DNA from: Ectocarpus siliculosus
Taxonomy: Eukaryota > Sar > Phaeophyceae > Ectocarpales > Ectocarpaceae
Length of the DNA stretch: 63,391 bases
Direction of reading: 5' to 3'
NCBI GenBank assembly: GCA_000310025.1
Contig: FN649750.1
Location: forward strand, 315,581 to 378,971
Part shown: piece by piece, positions 34,132-45,100 of the stretch
Numbering within the stretch: the first letter of the stretch is position 1
Layout: each line of letters begins with the position of its first letter
Notes under the pieces: model-generated
What the model saw: the letters and a program-made list of their open reading frames with translations, nothing else
What the model was told of the DNA's origin: nothing
The model's database searches: none
Translations under genes and position numbers: made by a program

Positions 34132-36752
34132 AGTGGTCGGAACATCACCACCAGCCGCACCGCCCTGGGTATGCAAGATCAAACGAAGTGCAGTGGGAGG
34201 TCTGTATCGCGAGCATCTGCAGTAGGAAAACTCAAGACCTGCACGAACGACGCCCGAAACCAAAGGTCCTACAAAAGACCGAACAAGCGAGCCGTGGCTG
34301 CAAAAAGCGTGTGGGGACAATACTCACGATTGATCTTTACTCTCGGACTCTACGATACAACCTCGATACATAGGCATTTCGTGCTGGCGAACATGTTTCG
34401 GTAACATGTGAGCTACTTTACACGCCGGCAGACATGTAGATCCACTGACCGCAGACGCGGCTTCAACTGGCACCACCGCCGCCATGGCCGTTCAGCGCGC
34501 GAAATCTCGAGAAGAGAGCGCACAGCAGCAGATGCGACAACCCTTTCCCCAACGGTTGGTCGTTGGAGGGGAAGGCACTGAAAACTCTCCAACCGTGCGT
34601 CCACGGCACGGGCAAGTCGTAGGTAGCAACATAGCAACGCCTGTTCCCGTTGTAGAAACGTCGAAATGGACGGTTACGGATTACGAATGGCTGATGACAG
34701 CGGTCGAACTTCCACGAGACTGTCAGCCCTACATTACAATGTCCAATCGATACCGACTTGTAGGTGGCCGAAATCGCACGGCGGGGTGCCACACTTTTTC
34801 ATCAACAGATCACAGCGCATGGTGTCGAGCCTGGCTTGCGAAACCAGCATGAAAGCTGAACGGGGTACAGACGTCACACTATGCCTTCTGCCCGCGTATC
34901 ATCGGGGCATCAACGTCCATGCACAACACACAGCAAGCAGTTTTGCCCATCTACTGTAAATTCTCGTGTCAGATCTTGCTGAGTTCTCGCGGAACACAAA
35001 TATTTGATGACCCGCTCGCCATGTGCTCTGCCCACTCGCTATTGCTAGAGCCGTAGGAACGCTCAACGCAAGGCTGATACATCGGCCACCTCCCCGGAAA
35101 ACCAGGCTTGAGGCGAGCGCTACGCTGAAATCGGTGGAAGTTGGGAGGCTGCTTGCTGCCGTTTTCTTTCAAGAAATTGACGCGAAGCCGCTACAAGTAT
35201 ACCATGGTATGTATCTTCGAGGATCTACATATCGGATCTACGTATCTTCTCGCATTAAAACCCGAAGGCAAAGTACCGCAGGGGTGTGGGTGGAGGCAAA
35301 CCCTTCTGTGTGACCATGGGTTGGAGTAAACGGCACAAGTGCTCAACACAGGCCTGTGGAGCAGAGGTGGACAGTGAAATTGCGATGTTATGTTTCTGCT
35401 GCAGTGTAGTGTTGAGGAGGAGCCGTTCGAGTGATGTCACCGGGGGGTCGAGCATTCTGGACAACGGCCTCCACTAGCGGCTCCCTTCATGTGGGTGCAT
35501 GGCGCTCAGGAATCACGGTCATACCGATAGCGCCCGCACTACCTCCAGTTTTGGCAGAGGCTCTGGGCCTCTAAATTCCTCTTGGGGGCTAGTCTACATC
35601 GGTCATGTGCAGTTCTTGACAAGGCTCACAAGTGAAGCTCAAGTTCCGATGTTTCGGCACCTTAATGTCGAGCATGAAGTTCTTAGCTCCCACGTTCGCA
35701 AGTGCGAGCCATCTGTTGTCTACTGCTGTATGTATACATACATGTACTTTCGCCGGAGCTAAGCTTTTGTGGCACTATTATGCATCGTACATCACGAAGC
35801 AGGGTTTGTACAAAGGTATCTCACCCCAACAGAACAGCAGAGAGCATTCACTCTCTCTGTCGCTCGCGAGCTCCACGCGCACAGCTCGGGAAGTGGAATG
35901 CAGCAACGAAACCAAGATAGGTAACAACAGAACGTCCTCGAGGCTGCTGAGGAACACTCTTGACTATATGGGCGGAGAAAAGGCAGTCTCTGTAACCGAT
36001 GCTGCTGCCTGAAATGCGTGGCATTTACTCTCTATTTTTCTCTAGACTGTTCGAAAGATTAGCCGTAAGGGCAGTTCTACTAATAGACGTCGAACCCATT
36101 GGCGTCCACGTTGCCGTCCAACGCACGTAAATTCTCCCGCACCCCGCCCTAAAGAGCAGACGACAAAACAAAGAGAGAACTCCCTGTAGAAAGAGCCGTT
36201 CCCGGGTGAATACCTGGGAAAGAACAGATCAACACGCAGCACCACTCGCCCACGCGGGACCTTTTTTCCGAACGCAACAACACTTGAAAGGTCAAAACAG
36301 TCGAGGGCTCATTGAACGACCGCACCAAGAAATCAGCACAACACCACCACCCGACGCACACGACTATCGCCTATTTGATGTACCCTGCAAGCGCCAACAC
36401 GTCGCTATTAGTTTCTATGGTGCCGAAAACAGCTAGTAAGGGTATAGAGGGCGTTTTGGTAGCACAGCAACAACGCAGGCATGCACACCAAAGACGCGCA
36501 TTCTTTGCTCAAAATGACCCCAGACGAGGGATGCTACGGTAGGGGGCTCACCTCATTTTACACTTCCGGGTAACGAGACACAATCTACGCAAACCTTTTG
36601 GACGCGTTCTATTTCGCCGTACGATCACCGCAACAGGACTTAAACTTCCCGAAAGCGTAAGATATCACCACAAAAGCGCACCCCCCTACCGTACCACCAG
36701 TCAGACAGCACCATGAAGACGGCCTTTCGCAGGGAAACGGAAACATTCTGTA
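34132..36752. other. Intergenic: upstream of the first ABCB gene, downstream of ZNF598
   Basis: No supported gene. It should carry the ABCB promoter and the ZNF598 3' UTR. A SINE fragment lies at 35253-35350. A 122-codon plus-strand frame starting at 34484 has no motif and I do not call it. Confidence 0.6.
35253..35350 (+). mobile_element. SINE fragment, 3' part
   Basis: Matches the SINE at 49469 from the GCATGAAAA...GGCAACGTACCGCAGG block through CCCTTCTGTGTG-CCA-GGGTTG to GGCACWAGTGCT. Diverged and without the tRNA-like head or poly-A tail. Confidence 0.7.
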
Positions 36753-39700
36753 CTACCGGAATCCAAACGCCATCCCTTTCAAGGCGTCCTTCTCCATCTT
36801 CTGCTTGTTCTTCTTCTTCGTGCCCTTGCCGCCGCCGCCGCCCGCACCCCCACCCCCACCCACCCCCCTCTGAGAACCGCCACTATGTGCGGAGCCCCCC
36901 CAGTCCACCTTCTCCATCCCAGGCATCACCGAGGAAGACGCCGGCATCGGCAACCCCGGGAAGTCGTCTCCCGTTGGCGGCCTCTGTTGTGGGGCGGGTG
37001 GCGGAGCCTTCGCCCTCGGCTTGACCTTGAACGCGGTAGCGGTAGCGGTGCCGCCCAGCCCCCGCATGCCCGCCCCTTCCTCGGGGAGACTCGGGAAGTC
37101 GGCCCGGTTTGCCCTCAAGGCGGCGGCGCCCCCACCCCCCCCCGGGAGGCCCGGGAAATCATCCCTGCTGATCTTGGTTTTTTCGGCCGCAGGTGCTGCT
37201 GTTGCCTTGCTCGCGCCCTTGAAGCCCGAGCCCCCCTGAGTAGCCCAGGATGCCCCCGCCTGCCCGATTCCCCCGACGAGCTCTTCCTCGTCCCGCCGCC
37301 GAAGCGGCGCGCCGGGGGGCGGAGACTCCGGCCTCGCCCTTACGCCGGGGTTGCACTGCAGCCTGCTGCCGCTGTAGCCGCCGGCGACGGCCGTAATGGT
37401 AGAGCTCGCGTTGGGAGCGGTACTGCCGCCGCCGCCGCCGCCGCCGCCGGCCCTTGCAGACGGTCGCACGATGGAAATCCCGGTGCCCCCGGTCTTCGCA
37501 CCCCCCCCCGTCTTCGTGCCCATGGCCTTGAGCCAGGTGGCCGCGCTCCCCGGCGTCTTAGCGCCGGCAACGGTCGACGGCGACGTCTTGGATTTTCCTC
37601 CTCCTCCCCCTCCTCCACCCCCCGCCTTGCCTCTGCCGTTCGAAGCTGCACCGTTGCTCTTGGCCTGCTTGCCTCGGGTCTTCGCTTTCCCGCCGGCAGC
37701 TCCCGCGGAAGAAGAGTTTTCACCGACCTCCGGCCAGCTCTCCGCCCCGGCAGCGGTACCTCCGTTTGTCGTTGTTGGTGGTGGTGGCGGTGCGGCGGCT
37801 GGGGCGGTCGCAGCAGGGGGTGGCGGTTTCTTCTTGGGCTTCTTCTTTGCCGCGGCCTTGGCCTTGACGGACCGGCTTGCCGCGAGCAAGACCTGCATCT
37901 CTCTCCGCTTGTCCTGGTCCGGCAGAGTCCCGATTAGCCCTTCGAACAGCTCTCTGAAGACAAGACGAGAAAATACGTCACAGAAAAGACACGAAACGCT
38001 GGATGAGCGAGGGCATCACTAAGAAGAAAGAGTCGAAAGCAAAAAAAGCATAAAAAAACGTCAACAATGGTGAGGAGAAGGCGATGCAACTTGGAAAATA
38101 TTCGTCGCGCAGGGGGAAGGAAGGCCAAGGCCTGCCAACGAAACATTGCTGTGCCTGTGAAAGCTCCTCCAAAAAAACGCTGATGTTGCTTGTCTTGGCA
38201 ACCAAACGTGAAGCAAAAACAGGTTGACCAACCGAAACCGAATCGTCAACAGTAAAGCCGCTGCCCTGCCAACTAAACTGCCGCGCCGGAACCTACCCGA
38301 ACCGCTCTTCCGGCAGCCGCTCCTCCATGGCCTTGAAGTACTCCCCAGGCATCATCCACCCCGACCGGTAGGACGCCGAGATTTCCTTCACCTCCGCAAA
38401 CACCTCCTCGCCGAGCAACTCCTTGAGCTCCATCACTACCGAAGGCGGCCCTCCCCCTCCTCCAAGTTGCTCCTGCTGTGGCTGCGGTTGTTGCCGTGCG
38501 GCGATAGACTGCGCTAGGGTTGGACCGCTGGAGTTGGCGGCGGCGATAGGGCCGGCCTGGGCTGAAGGAGGTGGTGCTCTCATTCCAGGCGCTAGCGGGA
38601 AGTCCTCGACTACTACCGCTTCTGCCTCAGCAGGAGGAGGAGGAGGAGGGGGTGACGGTGATCGAGCTGGGTGGTGGGAGGCAGACGAAACCGGGGGGGG
38701 TGAGGTACCTCTCGCCTGCTGCTTTGACGCCGTCTGCTGCTTGCCTGCAGCGGCGGCGGCGGCGGCGGCGGCAGCTGCGGCGGCCTTCTGCTTGCTCCTC
38801 TTCGCCGCCTTCTTGTCCACCTTTAGCTTCATGTTCCCGATCCCGGCAACTCGCCCCCTTCCCCCGCCGCCTCCTCCTCCCGTCGGCTCCGAGGGAGGCA
38901 TGGGGTAGTCGAAGCACCAACCACCTTCCCCCGCCCCCGACATGGCAATCTCCTGCGCCCTGGTAGGATACGCCTCTACGGCCGACCTAAACGTCGACCC
39001 GCCACCACCACCTCTACCCCCCCTACCCCCCAGTGCGGGAAAGTCTTCCGCGCGCGGGCGTGTTGAGCTCGCAAGGCCGGCCCAACCCGACCTAGACCCT
39101 CCCCCCCCTCTGCCGCCGCCGCCGCCCCCGCCGCCGCCGCCGCCGGAGAGGGTCGGGAAGTTATCGGCAGCCGCGGCGGGGGCGGGGGCGGGGGCGGGAA
39201 GGCCGATCATCCCGCCGTCGCGGGCGGCCCGGCGGGCAGCTTCGCGCCTCGCCGCTAGGACCTCTGGGGGCTGCGTCTGGTCCCCGATCTCTCCCTCATA
39301 GGTCCACTCGTGCACCTTCCGGACACGCGAATTGGGTCACGAGAACAAGGTGCAATGAAATGAATTTAATGCAGGAGTAAAATGTTCGTAAATTGAACCG
39401 CGCAAGGGTTCTCAAAGTCACGCGTCGGGGCGCGCCTCCGAATGAAATCTTACAACAAAAAAAAGGCGCTTGGTGAGCTTCAGGCAGCACCTGTAGCAAC
39501 TGCCTTCGTTCGGCTGGCGATAGTAGGTCGAAAGGCAGTGCTCCTGAGCTTGAGATGGAGGGCGCACGTCGCACATCAGAAAAAAGTGAACCTATTAACC
39601 TGTATTGCTACTACGGTCCGCGGCGAAACGTCAACTTTTGTACTACCTCCTCGTCCTGCTTCTTCTCCTCGGCATCCTTCTCTTCGTCCCCGGTGCCATC

Positions 39701-40454
39701 CCAGTTAGACCTCTTCACCTTGAAGTTCACCTGCCAAAAAAGCAGCAACGGGGATAAGGAGCCCTGTTGAATGGGGCGCTTTTTTCAAAGTTGGGGGGGA
39801 ATTGGCGAAGCGATTTCGAAGGAGAGCGTGGGCGGTGTAGATACAGGTATCGCCTACCAAGAACATGAAGCAGAACCTTAACACCACAATTCTTGGGCTG
39901 TAGACGAGACCACCGGCGAATTCGCCTTCCTGGGATATTGAAGAGCCCACAGGCATATGTATCGCATGGACCAAGCTATCATACCTTCGCTAAATACTAG
40001 GCTCAAAAGGTCCCCGCTCGAGCGTACAAGATACAACGCTACTTCATGGTGCGACACGGCATCGTGGGCGCGGCTATCATATGCCCTTGAGCAGGATAGA
40101 ATAACGGGAAGAGTTACTGGAGAGCCAAACGGAGGCCGACTCACCTGTATCTGGCGTTTGATCGGCTTGTGGGGGTGCATCTGAAGGGTGTGGGCGGCGA
40201 GGTCGATCTCGCTGTCGAACACAACAAACTTCTTCTGCAAGCATTCTTCCTGTTAAGAATACAAAACAGAGACAAAAACGAAGAATAGGAGCTGAGGTGT
40301 GCGGTGTGCGAACATGTGCGAGAAGTTGATCGTGCAACCCTATCGAGTCTACTGGGTACGTGACGTGATATACCTGAGGTGTGCGGTGTGCGAACATGTG
40401 CGAGAAGTTGATCGTGCAACCCTATCGAGTCTACTGGGTACGTGACGTGATATA

Positions 40455-40510
<56 letters not shown>

Positions 40511-42110
40511 GCTCGCTGGTTCTATCTCTATTTCTCTGTCTCTGTCTTGCTCCCCTGTCTCTCTCTTCGTACCCAGCTGGCTCCGTATCTCCGCCTCTGC
40601 GCGTACTGTCTCTCCCCCACTCTCTCTTTCTCTGTGTGCATCTTATCTCTTATCCCTCTGTCCCTGCCTCTCCCCGTTCTGTTTCTATCCCTCACGTATC
40701 CTCCTCCTCTGGATCTCCCTATCCACTCTCGCCGGGAAGCACTTACTCTTATCAACGCAAACCCTTTTAGTATAAAACCTCTGTCAATACATACCCATTC
40801 GTTGCAATACCAACAACTACCGTTACGACACAGATAACACACACCCGGGACCGATTTTCAGAGCTGGATTTTTCAACAGCAGAAAGAGCAGGGGTGCCGA
40901 AAACGGCGGCGTTGAAGCCGTCTGGTCGAGGGAGAGCTCTCCGATAACGTATCTTTTCGTGTATGCATCCTCTTAGTCGCGGAGTAATCGAGCTTTGAAA
41001 ATCGGTCCAGGGGGTGTGTTATCTTGTGTCGTTTACGGTGGGTCGCACAAGCAACGCTCAGCGCGCACCTCTTCGCACAAGAAATGCTCCGAACGAAAAT
41101 GCCGCTCGAGGTCCGTGTAGTCCCTGTAGTACTTGTGCAGGATGCCTTGCTTCTCGCAGATGTGGCACGAGTAGTGGTCCTTCACCAGGTGGTCGTGGAG
41201 TTGCGCCGCGTCGTAGAAGCGAGTCTTGCAGAACTCACACCGGGGGTGTCCCGACTGTCCCAGCTGCGGGTCCCCCTACAAGGCGGGTCAAGGAAAACAC
41301 AGCGACAACACACACACACACATCCAAAAATGGCAATTAGAAGTGTAACTTTTTTTCACCCGCACTGAGACTGACGTCTTTTCATTGGTCAGTCGGCTAG
41401 CGCGGTCGATGCTCATAACAAAAACACAAACACATCCGCACGTGTACAATTCCCGTCAACACCACCTAAAATAGCCAAAAAATGCAGCAGAAAACAGCGA
41501 GAACACCCCCCCCCCCCCACGGAGTGCGTACAATTCCGAGCCTCAATCAACGCCACCGTCGCCACTGGCCTTCCGCTTGCGAACAGCAGTGTCACTGTCT
41601 TTCTGGAGGCAAAGCTGCTGGAGCCGTGCTAGCCGGTATTGAAACGAGAGTCCGAAACTGTTTGATCCTCCTACATACATACATTCTTGATCATGAGGGA
41701 CCAACGAGGGGGAAGGCAAGGACAATGGAGACATGAACGACACACGAGGGGGGGGGGGCAAAGTTCGTCCGGTTTCTAGGCCGCCGTCATCAAGCATTCA
41801 TTGCTGCCACCCGCGGGTTGCCATTGCTACCACCCGGGTTGCCGTGTCAGCAGCCTAGTACTGAGAGGCGCATCAACACAACGCCCGTTGACATTCCACA
41901 AGAGAAAAAAAACGCCAAACGCAGCCTGTTGCTAGGACGCGCTCGGTTTGGTCGTTCGCCGAGTGTGAGCCGCTTACCGACACGATGTGCTGCTGCAGCT
42001 CGAGGTTGGTGTACCGGACCTGCTCCATGATAAACACCTTACGGTTCTTGAGGCAGATCTGTCCAATCAATCAATCACCCACACAATAGAGACAGAGAGA
42101 CAGACATTGG

Positions 42111-42196
<86 letters not shown>

Positions 42197-45100
42197 GATA
42201 CAAATAGAGAGAGTGTGTGTGTGAGAGAGAAACAGACACAGACCCAGACAGACAAACAGAGATACAAACAGAGAGTGTGTGAGAGAGACATCGGTAGTTC
42301 TTGCTGAAAGAACTTGGAGACTTGTGCACATGCGGAGGAAAGGAGCACGAGGCTGCACCTCTGCCAAGAACAACAAAATGTATTGTAGCTACAGGAGTCG
42401 CCGCCGGCGAATATTTCGCGAAAGGACAGCGGAATAGCAAGAAAATGACAACATTGTAACACTCGAACACGGTGATGTGTGAGGGGGGAGAGCGCCATCA
42501 AGACCCATGGAATGAGGGAAAGTCGAAACAAGGGCCAATCACCGATACCCATCTCCGGTATCGATCTCCGACCGCGGCCTCCGACGCCAACCAATCTACG
42601 ACTTCGGCGTCCCATACTGATCTCCGATACCAAGCTCCGACCCCGATCTCCGACCCTGACCCCATCTCTGGTATAAATCTCCGACCGCGACCTCCGACGC
42701 CAACCAATCTCCGACTCCGGCGTCCGATACCAATCAACGATACCAATCTCCGACCCCGGTCTCAATCTCCGGTTTCGATCTCCGACAGCAGCCTCCGGCA
42801 CCAATTTACGACTCCGGCGCCCCACACCGATCTCCAATATCAATATCCGATACGGATCTCCGATACGGATCTCCGATACCGATCTCCGACCCCGGCCTCC
42901 GGTCCCGACCGCACCTTGCAGAGATTTAACTTGTGCTTCTCCCGAAGGTGCTTCTCGAGGGCAAACACGTTGTTGCACTTGGGCTGGGGGCAGTTCTCCA
43001 CTCCACACCGGTGTTCCTGGGCGCGCAGCGCAAGGTAGGAAAATCCTAAGACAAAATCCCTCTGCAGGTGTTCGTGGGTTGAAAAACACGCGGCGAGACT
43101 ACCTGGCTTGTGGCCCCAGTCCAAGAGCAAGGCTTGGTGGGTACCACACGCAACTCAGTGCGGCTGTACTGGGTAAGCAGGCTCGTAGGGTTGACCGACT
43201 GGAACCGAACCATGCAGGTTTCCAGGTGACTTGATTAACTCCCGATGCCTTGGTGGTAATTAGTGGTTACGCTTGAAACGTGCTGTTGCTGCGGACCCCG
43301 ATGACGCGATTACTCTGCCACGCTTTGCAATCCCCCGCCCTGTTTTTGTGTGCGGAACCTTGGGGCGAGTTTCGCCTTGGAGACCAGCATGCCAGATATA
43401 CCATGCTGGCGCTGGTAAACAGACCGAGCAGACTACGTAGGGTGGTATGGAATAAGACAAAAGTTCCAAGACTGGCCGAACGCCCCATCACGGCAGCTGC
43501 ATGACCGCCACAGACTGTACATGGATCAAAAACGTCCCCATCATTACAGCAACAGCATGGTGACGGTAGCAGGGCGATATAATGAAATACCTGTAGAGGC
43601 GTTACGAAGGCCGCAATAGAAAACGCCCCCATCACGGCAGCTGCATGACCGCCACAACCTGTACACAGATAAAAAACGTCTTATCATTACAGCAACCGAT
43701 TTGATGACGGCAGCAGGGTGATATCATAGTATACCTGTAGAGGCCTGACGAATTTTTTGTTGTATGCCTTAGGGAGGAAAATTCGAGACTTGTCGTCCCA
43801 GTCGTACTCCGGCCCGGCGTTATCTCCCCAAATCTGGAACTCCTCAAAAGGCCTAAAACGGAAGAACGCGAAAAATATGGAACGGCACAAAGCGCGGGTG
43901 GTTGGGGGGGGTAGTTGTCCTGGCGGGGGGCAGAAACGCCTTCAAGTGCCAGTCGAAACCCCTTCCTCCTGCTACCTCTAAACAAAAGCTGGATAGAGAG
44001 AGGCTTGGGTGTACTCATAGCCGTGCATGTCGTAGATATCGTTATACCATTGACCTCGCATCCCTACAAAGCCGGGACGAAGGTCGCCGGGTATTCACCA
44101 GACCAAACTAGCACATCACCAAGCAAGCGCTGGTGAGGGGGCGAGGGAGGGGGGGTGCTCCTGGCGCAGGCAGAAACGCCTCTCAGTGCCAGCACAAAAA
44201 CCCTCCTTATTGCTACCTCTCAACCAAAGCTGGCTTGAAGAGAGGGGGGTGCTTCCTCATGTTCTGCACGCCTTGGTTCTTACACCTTTGACCGCGCGTC
44301 CTCGAGACGACGACGAAGTATTGTTCCCACAGGACCGAGCACCGATGATAGCCAATCGTCCCTTCCTACTTCGCAAAAAAGTGTCTCAGAAATGCTTTCC
44401 CCTGTCCTGTCGATATCACTTCCCGCCATCACAGCCCATCTCTTATAACCCAGAGGCTGTGTGGAGGGCTTCAATCGTCGACGTCGGGCCGATGCCCTCA
44501 GCAGCGGTGTGTAGTGACACACGTGCACTTGGGTGCGCTCAGCAGGGTTGCGTGTGGGGTGCACCCTCCTGCTGGAACACCTCGGAAGTATTGGCAACAG
44601 GGCACCGTGCACGTGGACCGGAATGCATGCACCCCCGCACCGCCGTTTTGGCAAAAACTCGCACTTCCTTACGGATGGAGAAAAAACCGCCAGCGTCGCC
44701 AACGGTCGCAACGGGTTTACGGCACACGCGGATCGCACCTGATGTTTTCCGTCTCGCAAACGATGACCCTGTCCATTACCGTCTTGCACAGCACGCACGT
44801 GTCCTCCTTCATGAGCTTCCTCAGACGCAGGTAACACAGGCTGCCGAACGGAAATCACGAGCAGGCGAGAAAAGGCGCGACGCACGTGGGACCGGAGATG
44901 GTAGCGTGTTCCATTTAAGCTTTCCATGTGACGTCCATGGTAGCGTGTTCCGTTTGACTTCCATTTTGAAGTTTTCCATGTGACTTCCATGGTATATAGT
45001 GTTCCGCCTGACTTCCACGGTAGAGCCTTCCATCTGGCTTCTATGGTACTTTTTCCATCTGACTTCCATGGTAGAGTATTCCACTGCAAATGATGAGAGT

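Noticed and set aside
36885-38022. Long plus-strand frames (350 and 208 codons) over the ZNF598 region
   Set aside because: Shadows of the GC-rich, low-complexity last exons of the minus-strand gene. The minus frame has the acidic-FP motifs and correct splice phase.
37340-39315. Poly-Gly, poly-Ala and poly-Pro frames on both strands
   Set aside because: Only the minus frame that joins exons 8, 9 and 10 in phase is kept. The rest are by-products of GGC/GCC repeats.
42113-42195. Coding repeat protein (Leu/Ser/Val/Cys repeats)
   Set aside because: A perfect GACA array read in translation, inside a well-supported intron.
42067-43089. 340-codon minus-strand open frame
   Set aside because: Out of frame with ZNF598 exons 4 and 5. 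Its length comes from the GACA array and the TCTCCGA minisatellite.
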